This document shows, one piece after another, positions 17,853 through 26,721 of a DNA stretch of 64,000 nucleotides. This DNA comes from CAWCXF01 sp963799455. Lineage in GTDB: Bacteria > Pseudomonadota > Alphaproteobacteria > Rhodobacterales > Rhodobacteraceae. The notes below the pieces were generated by a model. It did no database searches. It saw nothing but the letters and a program-made list of their open reading frames with translations, and was not told the DNA's origin. The DNA is taken from assembly GCA_963799455.1 (NCBI GenBank), contig CAWCXF010000007.1, positions 372,001-436,000 on the forward strand. The letters are read 5' to 3'. Positions within the stretch are counted from its first letter, which is position 1; each line of letters starts with the position of its first letter. Position numbers and translations under genes: made by a program.

Positions 17853-18371
17853 TTAGCTGCCCGATCGGCGACACTCTTCGCCGCCCACGCGATCCGCAAA
17901 TACACAGCGCAGGCCCGAGCAGCAGGTGCGCCCTTCGCAACGCTCAAGTTCCATCGCGCACATGGTGGGGCCTGTGTCAGCGGCGCCTGTGTCCGCGGCT
18001 CCAGCGTCGACGGAACCCGAATCCGATGTGCCTGCGTCGATCGGCAAAGGGCCCCCATCGGAGGCGGCTCCCCCATCGGACGCTCCTGCGCCCGCGTCTT
18101 GTCCAGAATCCACTGAAGCCGCCATTCCCGCGTCCGCGTCATCTTCGATGCACGTTCGACCCAGCTCGCACCGAAGGCCGCTGCAGCATGCGTCGCCAAA
18201 CGAGCAGTCACCTCCGAGTGCAATACAAGAGACGGTCCCGTCGAAGCCAGGTGCATCCCGTTGTGCGTCCGGCGCGCTGAGCGACGAATCGAACTCGACC
18301 ATTTGTGCGGTCTCACCACATGCACAGAGCAGGATGAAAGCGGACGTTAGAAGAAGTCGGAGCTGTGTCAT
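17853..18371 (-). CDS. Cys-rich lipoprotein with two Dickkopf-like repeats
   Basis: ATG 18371 gives MTQLRLLLTSAFILLCAC-GE, a lipoprotein signal. Two similar Cys modules (CIALGGDCSFGDACCSGLRC and CAMELERCEGRTCCSGLRC) flank a long Asp/Ala/Gly/Ser tether (about residues 78-128). In each, a CCSGLRC core suggests a compact disulphide knot as in Dickkopf/colipase-like domains common in myxobacterial surface proteins. Repetitive DNA codes the tether (GAADTGAADTG). Role unknown, probably surface binding. It lies upstream of the DUF1592-DUF1552 genes on the same strand. Confidence 0.75.
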   Translation of the reverse strand: MTQLRLLLTSAFILLCACGETAQMVEFDSSLSAPDAQRDAPGFDGTVSCIALGGDCSFGDACCSGLRCELGRTCIEDDADAGMAASVDSGQDAGAGASDGGAASDGGPLPIDAGTSDSGSVDAGAADTGAADTGPTMCAMELERCEGRTCCSGLRCVFADRVGGEECRRSGS

Positions 18372-18521
18372 GGCCGTGAGTCGCGGGGAGCCCGTCCGAC
18401 CATGAAAAAAAGTTTGGCGAAGCGTAGAAAACGAAGAGGAGCTCGGACTACGAGCGGGCCTCGCGATGGGCTCTCGAGTCAGCACCGTATTGACGTGCAC
18501 CGAAATGTGCGTACGAGGTGC

Positions 18522-19110
18522 TTATCCAGCGCAACTGACGCCACATACCCGACGTCCATCCGGGCACACGACAACATCCACGGGACACGAAAGGGTGCAG
18601 TTCGCGTCATTGCAGGTCAGCGAACACATACCTGTCGAGCACTCGACGGCGCAGTCCGCATTGCAACGGACATTGCATCGACCTTCGAGACACGCGACGG
18701 ACATCGGTTCGTCGAGGCCTACAACACAGGTATCACGCGGAGCGAAGCACTGTTTGAGGGCGTCCGCCGTCAGGCCACAACGAGTTCCGTCACCGCAATC
18801 GGGTGGGTCGGGCCGAGGCGTCTCCTCACGGAGACCTACGCTGCAGTCCCCGCTGCACGCCGCCGAGCACGCCGCGGGAGTCATCGCACTGGGGCACAAA
18901 TCGCAGTCGTTTCCAAAGCACGGCAGGGTCGGGCCGCCGTCGTGGGTGTCCGTTGCGCCATCGAAGACATTCACGGTGTCCCCTGTCGTAGCGTCGGCGA
19001 TCGTCACGTCCATGATTGCGGCGTCGCTCGACGTGGACGGGAAAGAGCTCGACGTCCGTGGTCGCGCAGCCGACGAGCACCATACAACAGATAAAAGCGG
19101 GTCGAATCAT
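18522..19110 (-). pseudogene. Cys-rich lipoprotein, frameshifted near its N-terminus
   Basis: ATG 19110 gives a lipoprotein signal (FICCMVLVGC-ATT). After about 20 residues (near 19055) the frame must change to continue as a Ser-rich linker (SSSFPSTSSDAAIMDVTIAD) and a Cys-rich domain with more than 20 Cys: CFGNDCDLC, CSAACSGDC, CNVRCNADCAVECSTGMC, CNDANCTLSCP. Stop at 18522. The CxxxC spacing is regular, suggesting a repetitive disulphide-stabilised fold. Family not recognised. Confidence 0.7.
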
Positions 19111-19234
19111 GGTGAACGCTTGGAGAGATCAGGCGCGGGGTCTGTATGTAGCGTAGTCGACAAACGAGAGCGCGGCCGGGGGTCGCGTGGGAACGTTACT
19201 GAGTCGCCGCAGACGCCGCCGTTCATGAAACTTT

Positions 19235-20359
19235 TCATGTGCCTTGCCAAACGATGCCCGCGCCTGCCGTGCCGTACAGAGGCCCCTCGCGGGATACGGG
19301 CTCCCCCATCGCTGTAAAACGGCGTGCTCCCGGGACAAGGCCAAGATGAGCGTCAACGTACAGCCCGAAGCCGCCACGCAGTCGAACCGTGAGAGCTGTT
19401 CGGGCGCCGAACGAGAAGCGAAGCGGCGAAGCGCCCAGCGAGGTATCGATGGCACCCGGTGCATCGACGCGGAACGAGACGACTCCAACGTAGCCCAGCG
19501 CTGCGACCTCAATACGCGATGAGCCCCGAAATCGCGCGCCGAAGTCAACGCCCACATCCGTCCGGCGCGACCGTACCTGCACCTGCGGAGCCGCGACGTT
19601 CTGTCGATTCTGTCCCCAAATCTCCCCACGCAGGACCAACTGAAACCGAACCGTTTCGCGACCGAGCAACAGCCCGATCTCGGCTCTGGGCCGGTGAAAG
19701 AGAGTCTGGGGGGACCCGGTAAAGGTGAGAGAGTAACCCGCGGCGAGATAGAGCGCGACCGACGGATCGTCCGCCGCGTCATCGTTCGCCACCCCTTCGA
19801 TCGGTGGCGTGTCGGCACTGTCTTGGTCGTCGGCACGATCTTGGTCGTCGGTTCTATCTTGGTCGTCGGTTCTCTCTTGATCGTCGGTTCGCTGAGAACC
19901 GTCGCCACGCTGCGTAGCCTCCCCCTCTGAGTTTTCTCCGCGCGGAGGAGTCTCTTCGGCGGCCTCGGAGCTTGGTGCAGTCGGCGTTGTCTCGACGGGT
20001 CGCTCCTCCAGCAGAAGGGGCAGCCGCAGCATTTCCGACAGACGCACGACGATGGCGTATGAACCCATGCTGGGGCTGAAGCTTCGCTCCAGAATGTGCG
20101 CGTCGCCGCGCCGAAGCGCCCGAAGCTGGCCCGCTTCGCTGTCGACGACGACGACGACGTCAAATTGCGGTGAAATAGGATCGAGCCGTGTTGACGGCTC
20201 CCCGACGACTCCGCCCTCGAACCATCGGGCTACGTAGTCCGCGAGGGCAGCGTCCCTCGCCTTTCGGGGGACGATGACGACCTCGGTCACGGGCGCCTCC
20301 GCCATCGCAACGCTCACCCCCGTCAGGACAACCACCGCCGCTATTGCTCGTCCCCACAT
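19235..20359 (-). CDS. Outer-membrane-like protein of the ECF/FecR module
   Basis: ATG 20359 starts a signal peptide (MWGRAIAAVVVLTGVSVAMAEA); the frame is open upstream to 20443, but that start would put 28 charged residues before the signal. About residues 20-115 form a soluble domain (VVIVPRKARDAALADYVARWFEGG). An acidic linker with TDDQ-[ED]R repeats follows (about 150-185), then a beta-barrel-like C-terminal half (YLAAGYSLTFTG, LRGEIWGQ, VGVDFGARFRG). It follows the FecR-like gene; in myxobacteria a third gene of this kind commonly completes sigma-FecR modules. Confidence 0.75.
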   Translation of the reverse strand: MWGRAIAAVVVLTGVSVAMAEAPVTEVVIVPRKARDAALADYVARWFEGGVVGEPSTRLDPISPQFDVVVVVDSEAGQLRALRRGDAHILERSFSPSMGSYAIVVRLSEMLRLPLLLEERPVETTPTAPSSEAAEETPPRGENSEGEATQRGDGSQRTDDQERTDDQDRTDDQDRADDQDSADTPPIEGVANDDAADDPSVALYLAAGYSLTFTGSPQTLFHRPRAEIGLLLGRETVRFQLVLRGEIWGQNRQNVAAPQVQVRSRRTDVGVDFGARFRGSSRIEVAALGYVGVVSFRVDAPGAIDTSLGASPLRFSFGARTALTVRLRGGFGLYVDAHLGLVPGARRFTAMGEPVSREGPLYGTAGAGIVWQGT

Positions 20360-20538
20360 CCCTTGACGCGAGCGAGTGTACTCATCCAGCTTCGACAAAG
20401 CGAATCGGCCGCGAATCTCGGCCGCGAAACGTGGTGCGTCCAATCGTTCCGTGGCCCGGATGCGGAGCGGTCCACAAGCACGGGCGATGTCGATGGTGCG
20501 CCCAGCTCAGAGCGCACTGAGCAAACGTGATCGCGGCT

Positions 20539-21825
20539 TCAATCCTCCGACTCCGCGTGATCCGCGAGCCAGCGCCGGCCGGCGTCGGCTTGAGGCGACG
20601 ACGGGTGTCTGCGTACAAGGCGCTCCGCTGCACGCCGCGCAGCCTCACTTCGCTCGACCATTTCGAATGCGAGAACCTCAAGCCATGCCGCTTCCGGAGC
20701 GAAGTGAACTTGGCCCCGTCGCCTGTGAGCCGCGAGAGCCCGGCGTGCGGCGACCGGTCGACGCGTGTCGAGCTCCAATCTTGCGAGGCGAATCCACGCA
20801 CTCTCGGCGGTGGCTCCTCGCCGCAAGCCTGCGCGACGGTAGAGCACGCGGGCCTCCTCCAGATCACCGTCGCGACGGGAACGTTCAGCTCGCTGGACCA
20901 AAGACTCGACGGTGACGTCCGCATCGCCGCGGCGGCGCGGGGTGGAGCTGCGCGGTGCGAAGGTGTCGTCCGCACTTTCGCTCGTACTTTCGCTCATGGA
21001 GGCGTCCTCCGCGGCGTCATCCCCTGTCTCTCCGACGAAATCGCCATCGACGACCACCTCGTCCGCGTCTGTTTCGTCGGGCGAGTTCGTCACTTGGCCG
21101 CGGCTATTGCCTTCTTCGGTCCACCGCTGCACGCGCGCTTCGAGGAACGAGCCGTCAAATGGACTCTGCGCCGCCTCACCACTTCGCCAGCGTCCCGGAC
21201 CCTCGATGACGATGGGCGACGCCCCGTTGCCGTCCACTTCCACACGACCCTCCGCCACTGCGACAACGAGTTCGTCGTCGACGCGTACCTCGAAGGTCGT
21301 CCCACGAACATGAACGTTGCCTCGGGGAGTCTCGACGATGAGCTCCCCGCCGCCAAGATCGCGGGCGTGAACGGCGACGCTGCCGTGGTCGAGCGTAAGG
21401 ACCGTGCGGCAGGGCTCCGCCGCGGTAACGCGGAGCGCTGCCCGAAGCCCCGGCGCAAAGGCGACATGTTCCCAGTCCTGTCGCCCCGTGACGTCCCCGG
21501 GAACACCTGGCTCGCGCTGGGCGCAACGCGCAGCGTCGCCTGCGCTGTTCGCCGCTTGCCGTCGAGGCGCCTCGCTGCTGCTGCCGTTCCAGTCGTGGCT
21601 CCAAATCCCCACGGCAAGAGCGGCGCACGCGACGACGGCGACAGCAGCTCCCCGTTGGATTTGCATGACTCGGCGAGCGCGTGCCACATGTATGGGGCCC
21701 ATGTCGGCCATCATGCTGCCAATATCGCGGTTCACGTCTGCTTCGCCTGCGTGGGCTTCATCCGCGTAGGCTTCGTCCGAAAGAGAACGTAGACGCGCTC
21801 GTAGATTGGGGTCCAAGGGCTTCAT
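20539..21825 (-). CDS. FecR-domain anti-sigma-like protein with C-terminal TPR
   Basis: ATG 21825 overlaps the sigma factor stop as ATGA, which selects this start over the longer open frame. Residues 1-45 are cytosolic; one membrane helix follows (GAAVAVVACAALAVGIW, about 58-75); then a periplasmic FecR domain (VLTLDHGSVAVHARDL...TPRGNVHVRGTTFEVRV...VAEGRVEVDG). An acidic linker and TPR-like helices (RAERSRRDGDLEEARVLYRRAG) end the protein. Such proteins hold their sigma factor at the membrane and release it after an outer signal; that is family knowledge. Confidence 0.85.
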   Translation of the reverse strand: MKPLDPNLRARLRSLSDEAYADEAHAGEADVNRDIGSMMADMGPIHVARARRVMQIQRGAAVAVVACAALAVGIWSHDWNGSSSEAPRRQAANSAGDAARCAQREPGVPGDVTGRQDWEHVAFAPGLRAALRVTAAEPCRTVLTLDHGSVAVHARDLGGGELIVETPRGNVHVRGTTFEVRVDDELVVAVAEGRVEVDGNGASPIVIEGPGRWRSGEAAQSPFDGSFLEARVQRWTEEGNSRGQVTNSPDETDADEVVVDGDFVGETGDDAAEDASMSESTSESADDTFAPRSSTPRRRGDADVTVESLVQRAERSRRDGDLEEARVLYRRAGLRRGATAESAWIRLARLELDTRRPVAARRALAAHRRRGQVHFAPEAAWLEVLAFEMVERSEAARRAAERLVRRHPSSPQADAGRRWLADHAESED

Positions 21826-22490
21826 CCGACGAGCTCCATCAGCGCCGGATCTTTTGCGGCGAGGGCACGAAGTTCTTTTTGTGCGTAATAGACACGAGAC
21901 TGGGTCGCGGACGGTGAGGTGTTGGTCATCTCTGCGATCTCTTCGATGCTGAGCCCTTCGAGGGCCCAAAGCATGAAAGCGATGCGTTTCTTTTCGCTGA
22001 TCTTCGCGAGCAATCGCCGCGTGCGCCGAAGTTGCTCGGCCGCTTCGCTCCGCGTGTCGACTGGAGGGTCATGGCTCACGGGTTCTTCGGCCCAGTCGCC
22101 GCGGCGACGGAACCACGCGCTGGGACGCATGGCGCGCTTCGCGATGCGAACCGTGATGCCACCGATGAAAGTGGACAACTTGCTTTCGCCGCGGAAACGC
22201 GGGAGGGCGCGGCAGAATTCGACGAAGACATTTTGCACAAGATCGTCGAGGTCTGCCCGTGCGCCGAGCATCCGGAGCAGCATGCGTCGAACGCCAGCCT
22301 CGTGAAGGCGCGCGATATGCTGAAGCGCGGAAGGGACGCCCGCTTTGGCCTGAACCACCAGGCGCACTTCTTCGTCGAGGGTGTCATGGGTGAGGGGCAC
22401 CGGAGCTGTCGTGCCAACCAGCATCATCGACTGGGTCGCCGCATCGGCGTCCATCCATGAATCTTTTTTCTTTTTGGAAAAACTAGCCAC
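21822..22490 (-). CDS. ECF sigma factor (module A)
   Basis: 222 residues. Sigma region 2 is visible as ADLDDLVQNVFVEFCRALPRFRGESKLSTFI and region 4 as KRIAFMLWALEGLSIEEIAEMTNTSPSATQSRVYYAQKEL. The N-terminus has a Lys-rich patch (SKKKKDS). It is the first gene of a three-gene unit with the FecR-like protein (ATGA overlap) and the outer-membrane-like protein. Promoter recognition of a target regulon, perhaps including its own operon, is inferred from the class. Confidence 0.9.
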   Translation of the reverse strand: MASFSKKKKDSWMDADAATQSMMLVGTTAPVPLTHDTLDEEVRLVVQAKAGVPSALQHIARLHEAGVRRMLLRMLGARADLDDLVQNVFVEFCRALPRFRGESKLSTFIGGITVRIAKRAMRPSAWFRRRGDWAEEPVSHDPPVDTRSEAAEQLRRTRRLLAKISEKKRIAFMLWALEGLSIEEIAEMTNTSPSATQSRVYYAQKELRALAAKDPALMELVG

Positions 22491-22738
22491 TGGCGGGATA
22501 AATGGGGGCGCCTCCAGGAGGCTCCTTGGAGGGTTTCATGTGGACCGTGACACAGATGGGAACACCGGAGCAAAGTGCGTGGACCGCAGGTGAAGAACAC
22601 GCCGGCTTGCGCGCAAGTGCATGAGTTCTTTTAGTAATTTGGATGCATCCGGGATGGACCGGGACACTCCGACGGACCATTCTTCCACAAGATAGAGGCG
22701 GAAATACCTGGAGAAGGTTCTACCCGTGAAGTTTCGGC

Positions 22739-23491
22739 CTATGCCGGCTCTGCGAGGGCAAGCGCGAACTGCGCGCGTTTGTTCCCGTCCACCTGGTCCC
22801 ATCGCGCGTCTTCGTCCAACGCTCGCGTGAGGGCGTCCGTCGGAGCGTCTCCTGCGGCGCGGTATCCGCCCCCTTCGCGGGCGGCGCGGGCGAGTACTTC
22901 GGCTCGGGCAGCCTGTCGTAGCTGGACCGACTCGCAAAACTCCGACGCGTCGTCGATGGTCGAAAACCGCAGCCGAACGCTCTCCAACTCGTCGAGGTGC
23001 ACCTCCACCTCGCCGCCGAGATCGACCACGGCGGTGATGTGCCCCAGCGGAATCCTCTCATCACCGATGACCAGCGCGTCGATGCCCAAGCCGAACGGCT
23101 GCATCGCTTCATGAATGATCGGGGAGCTCACGGGAACGCCGACCGAGGCGAAGGCCCAGGCGACTAAGCCTACGATCCCCGCGATGACGAGAAACAGGAC
23201 CTGCGAGCCAGTGGTTACAGAGCCCGCACACGACCTCCGGGGGTGATATTCACCGTCCCCAAGGGCCACGTAGGAAACCATCAACGTGAGGAGCAGCAGA
23301 CCCACAAGCGTCCGCAGAAGCGTGCTCCCCGTGCTGTTGCTGTTGTGCTTTCGATCACCCGAGAGCACTTTGCTGCGAAAAGGGGCGTCGGAACGCCAGC
23401 GCTCCAGGAGCTGCTCTTCGGTGCCCACGCACCAGTCTCCGGCCGCGCGCAAGCACCGGATTCGTATCGCTTCGGGCAGTTCTTGTTTCAT
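22739..23491 (-). CDS. Two-helix membrane protein with cytosolic C-terminal domain, unknown
   Basis: 250 residues. Two hydrophobic helices (TLLRTLVGLLLLTLMVSYVAL about 56-77; VLFLVIAGIVGLVAWAFASVG about 97-118) are followed by a soluble domain with PH-like beta strands (ALVIGDERIPLGHITAVVDLGGEVEVHL). A helix-rich tail resembling pleckstrin-type bacterial membrane proteins closes it. It sits between the two ECF modules on the same strand. No family is firmly recognised. Confidence 0.65.
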   Translation of the reverse strand: MKQELPEAIRIRCLRAAGDWCVGTEEQLLERWRSDAPFRSKVLSGDRKHNSNSTGSTLLRTLVGLLLLTLMVSYVALGDGEYHPRRSCAGSVTTGSQVLFLVIAGIVGLVAWAFASVGVPVSSPIIHEAMQPFGLGIDALVIGDERIPLGHITAVVDLGGEVEVHLDELESVRLRFSTIDDASEFCESVQLRQAARAEVLARAAREGGGYRAAGDAPTDALTRALDEDARWDQVDGNKRAQFALALAEPA

Positions 23492-23538
23492 CTGGGCGTC
23501 GAGCGTATCACCCGGTCCAAGTACCGACGAAGAGTTCG

Positions 23539-24432
23539 TTAGTCGACGTTGTCGGACGTTCGAAGCAGGGCGCGGACCCGCTCTCGATACGGCGAGCGCG
23601 GGAAGTTCTGCTCGTAGAGAAGAGCTGCGCGCTGCGCTTCTGTGTGTCGCTCGAGACGCACCAGGGCTTCAATCCAGTAGAGCTCCCGCTCCGGCGCAAA
23701 GTGCGGGGTGACCTGGTCCCGCGCGACCTCGATCAGACGAAGCGCTTGCTGAGGGTCTGCGTCGACGAGTCGCTGGATCTGTTGCATGGCGCGCAGCTCC
23801 TCGCTCGGGGAGTCGACGGCGCTGGGTGCCTCTTGTGTCGCCTCGTCCGCGCGCGGCCGACGGATCCTATCGGTCACAACAGCCGGCGGCTCGGCGGGCG
23901 CCGGAAGTTCAGGAAGTTCGGGAGCCGCGGTGGGAATCTCACGCGTCGTTGGACTCGGCGTGCTCGGTACCGACGTCGGAGTCGAAGTTTGAGAGGTCAT
24001 GTCCGTCGCAGCGGCGTTGTCTGTGGTCGAGCCGGAAGGCTCACCGCTTTCGCTCACCACCTGGTACGCCGTCGCGGCGCCCGCGACCGTCAGAATAGCC
24101 AGCAGCAGTTTGGCGGGCGTGCCCAAGGCGAGGAGCGTTCCCGTCGACGCCGCAGCCCCTGCTCCGGCGGCTGCGCCCGTTGTCGAACCCGCCGCGGCGG
24201 CACCCGTGACTGCGCCACTCGTCGCGGCAGTGGTCGCGCCAGCGGTCGAGGAGCCAGCGGCACCCGCTGCTCCGGCTCCCCCTGTCGTCGCGACGCCTGC
24301 GGCAACGGCGCCGACAGCGACGGCGGCGACAGCCGTGCCGATCTTGTCCAATCGCGCTGGCGATGGTTCATCCGTCGACGAGGACTCCAGGATCGCTCGC
24401 GCTTCCGGCGACAGCTGATCACGCCAGCTCAT
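23539..24432 (-). CDS. Anti-sigma-like membrane protein (module B)
   Basis: 297 residues; ATG 24432 overlaps the sigma stop as ATGA. A short cytosolic head (SWRDQLSPEARAILESSS) is followed by a long Gly/Ala/Thr-rich region (about 30-105), one membrane helix (PAKLLLAILTVAGAATAYQVV), a Pro/Thr-rich periplasmic linker and C-terminal TPR-like helices (QQALRLIEVARDQVTPHF, NFPRSPYRERVRALL). The tail resembles that of the FecR-like protein of module A, but there is no FecR domain. Position and topology suggest control of the adjacent sigma factor. Confidence 0.7.
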   Translation of the reverse strand: MSWRDQLSPEARAILESSSTDEPSPARLDKIGTAVAAVAVGAVAAGVATTGGAGAAGAAGSSTAGATTAATSGAVTGAAAAGSTTGAAAGAGAAASTGTLLALGTPAKLLLAILTVAGAATAYQVVSESGEPSGSTTDNAAATDMTSQTSTPTSVPSTPSPTTREIPTAAPELPELPAPAEPPAVVTDRIRRPRADEATQEAPSAVDSPSEELRAMQQIQRLVDADPQQALRLIEVARDQVTPHFAPERELYWIEALVRLERHTEAQRAALLYEQNFPRSPYRERVRALLRTSDNVD

Positions 24433-24977
24433 CGGCGTCTCTCCTGAGCGGCGGCGACCCCTTCAAGGGCGACCCGCATTTTGCGACGCGCAGCGTTGAG
24501 ACGTGAGTAGCCGGTTTGAATCGGGCACTGGACGATCTGAACAGTCTCGCGCATCGGAAGTCCTTCGAGTTCGTGGAGCAAGAATATCTCGCGTTCAACG
24601 ACATGGAGCTGCTGCAAGGCCTCGTCGAGGGCGTCGCGAATCTCGCGCACCCAGACGGACTCGTCTTGGCCGACGACTTCACCGGCGGCGTCCGATTCGC
24701 TGAGCACTTCTTTGCTCGTGCTGTGACGCCGGCGGTGTCCGGAGACGAGGCGCCGGGCGATCTGAAAGAGCCACGCTTTCGGAGAGGCTCCGTCGAAGCC
24801 GTCGATGCCTCGGAGCGCGACCACGAAGACGTCTTGGGTGATGTCGTCGACGTGGCGGTCTGCCACGCCCAGCCGTCGAACGACGCGGTGCACAAAGCCG
24901 CCGTACTCCTGAAAAAGCGTCTGGACGCGCAACCCGCCGGACGCGGTGTTCTCCTGAAGGGGGCGAGCGGCGTTCAC
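24429..24977 (-). CDS. ECF sigma factor (module B)
   Basis: I place the start at GTG 24977, which overlaps the preceding stop as GTGA; a TTG at 25004 would extend it by nine residues. Region 2 reads GVADRHVDDITQDVFVVALRGIDGF...AWLFQIARRLVSGHRR; region 4 reads LHVVEREIFLLHELEGLPMRETVQIVQCPIQTGYSRLNAARRKMR. It is flanked by four-base overlaps on both sides (barrel gene upstream, anti-sigma-like gene downstream), so the three are surely co-translated. Confidence 0.9.
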   Translation of the reverse strand: MNAARPLQENTASGGLRVQTLFQEYGGFVHRVVRRLGVADRHVDDITQDVFVVALRGIDGFDGASPKAWLFQIARRLVSGHRRRHSTSKEVLSESDAAGEVVGQDESVWVREIRDALDEALQQLHVVEREIFLLHELEGLPMRETVQIVQCPIQTGYSRLNAARRKMRVALEGVAAAQERRR

Positions 24978-26026
24978 GCCTCGTCTCCCCAGCGTGCTCC
25001 CCAAAAGACACCGACGGAAAGCGCACCGAGACTTTGCTCGTAGGTGAGCGACGGCCTCTGTGTATCGAAGCTCGCTCGCTGAATCATCACGCGCGGTCCG
25101 GCGTGAAGAGACACTCGGTAGCGAGAGCGTTCGTAGCGAAGCGCCAGGTGTGCGCCTGCGCTCACCGACGCAAGAACAGAACGCGTCTGCTCTCGGAACC
25201 CCTCGCCTTGGCCTTGCACGAACCCCGCGGCGAAGAGACCGCAGCCGCCCACCCGAAACGAGGACTCCCTGGACATCACGCAGGACTCAAGGGCGAAGGA
25301 CACTGTGCGGACGAGGATCGCCGAGTCGAGGGCCGGGGACAATCGACCTTGCTGGTAGAGCAGCGACAGCGACGCCGACCATCGACCGCGATCGAGACCG
25401 ACGCCGACAACGGGACCCAAGGGAACGTTCGGGACGCGGCCCGTGGTCAAGTCCGCGCCGACAAACACGAAGCCTAAGGTGCGAGTGGGCGTGTCGCGGA
25501 TCGGCTGCGCCGCTTCAGGAAGGGGCGGCGTTGGTCGTCGGGGAACACGCCGCGGAACTCGCGCTCGGCCGCGTGATGGTGGTGGGGCGAGCCCTTCTGC
25601 TCTCTGCCCCGTCATCGCCGCAAGTTCCGCCGTCCCGGTCGGGCTCGTGGACGGCTCTTCGGGCGTGGGGGCTGGCCGCGACAGCGGCTCTTGCTCGGAG
25701 GTGGCAAGGGTCAAAGCGCTTCGCATCGCTTGGACGACAAAACGAAGGGTCTCGATCCGCGTTTGGCAGTCCGTGCCGGCGAGTGATAGCTCGCGCTCGC
25801 CCACGATGCGCGACGCCCGAAGCGCTCGAACCCGGACGCCTCCGCCGGTGGGCGCGAGCTCAAAGCCTAAGTCGGCATCGGAGGCGACGAGGTTCATGAG
25901 TGACGCGTCTGAAAATAGACACGACTCGTTCTCGTCAAGAGCCCGAGCCCGGGACGCGGTGCCGAGGAACGCGGTGCCGAGTAACGTGCCCGGGAACACC
26001 GAAACGAGGACGAAGAGGAACCGCAT
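24974..26026 (-). CDS. Outer-membrane-like protein of ECF module B
   Basis: ATG 26026 opens a signal peptide (MRFLFVLVSVFPGTLLGTAFLG); the frame is open further upstream but that part belongs to the frameshifted gene before it. Residues 30-105 form a small domain with two Cys (ESCLFSDAS, GTDCQTR), then a Pro/Arg-rich linker, then a beta-barrel-like half (TLGFVFVGADLTTGRVPNVPLGPVVGVGL, RVSLHAGPRVMIQ, ALSVGVFWGARWG). The layout parallels the module A protein (19235-20359). Here it is encoded first rather than last. Confidence 0.75.
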   Translation of the reverse strand: MRFLFVLVSVFPGTLLGTAFLGTASRARALDENESCLFSDASLMNLVASDADLGFELAPTGGGVRVRALRASRIVGERELSLAGTDCQTRIETLRFVVQAMRSALTLATSEQEPLSRPAPTPEEPSTSPTGTAELAAMTGQRAEGLAPPPSRGRARVPRRVPRRPTPPLPEAAQPIRDTPTRTLGFVFVGADLTTGRVPNVPLGPVVGVGLDRGRWSASLSLLYQQGRLSPALDSAILVRTVSFALESCVMSRESSFRVGGCGLFAAGFVQGQGEGFREQTRSVLASVSAGAHLALRYERSRYRVSLHAGPRVMIQRASFDTQRPSLTYEQSLGALSVGVFWGARWGDEA

Positions 26027-26055
26027 CGACACGAAGAAGGAACAAGTCCATTGAC

Positions 26056-26676
26056 TTAGCGCCAGTCTGGGACTTCGAAGGGGACCGAGCCGATTCGGAC
26101 AGGTATCTCCGCGCAGGGGACGGGTACGAAGTAGTCCCCGCCCGAGGTGTCGAGGGATACGCGACCGCAGGCAAATCCTTCGGGGAAGTCCAGTATCCAT
26201 GCGCCTTCGCCCAGCGACGCGCTCGCACGTGGATACTCCGAATCGCTGCCGCGCCGATAGATCACGGCGTAGTCGGACTCGGAGCGACCGACCGCGTTGG
26301 TCATCGCGCTTATCACTTAGACCGTCGAACCCACCCTGGCGTCCCGTGGGCAGCGAATAGTCGAACGGATACAAGACCACCCACGCGACTCCGACGTAGA
26401 AGGAGCTGTCGTCGATGCGATTCAAGCGCTTCGACGGGGACGCTTTCCGGAAGCGATAGTTCGTAGCGGTTCATGTCGACCACGTTGGGGCTTGAGCGTG
26501 CTGAAATGATGTAGGCGTCGTCGCCGGGTGCCGCGTCGGCCCATTCGAACGACGTCTGAAAGAGCTCGGGAGCGATCGACGTCGTCGATAATCAGCGGAC
26601 CTCCCACGAGTCCGCCAGCGCCGACGCTTGCCGTCGAGACGCACGCAACGAGCGCGAGCAGTGGCCACCTCCTCAT
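26056..26676 (-). pseudogene. Exported protein, unknown, broken by three frameshifts
   Basis: Read across three frames the sequence gives one coherent secreted protein: signal MRRWPLLALVACVSTASVGAG (ATG 26676), then SIAPELFQTSFEWADAAPGDDAYIISAR...MNRYELSLPESVPVEAL, then NRIDDSSFYVGVAWVVLYPFDYSLPTG, then NAVGRSESDYAVIYRRGSD...WILDFPEGFACGRV...VPCAEIPVRIG, stop at 26056. Breaks are near 26580, 26415 and 26315. About 205 residues; family unknown. It precedes the module B barrel gene by 29 bases and may be the first gene of that operon. Confidence 0.65.
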
Positions 26677-26721
26677 GGAGGCGTCTTAGCCCATGGCGAC
26701 GCTGGCGTCCGCTATTGTTCA

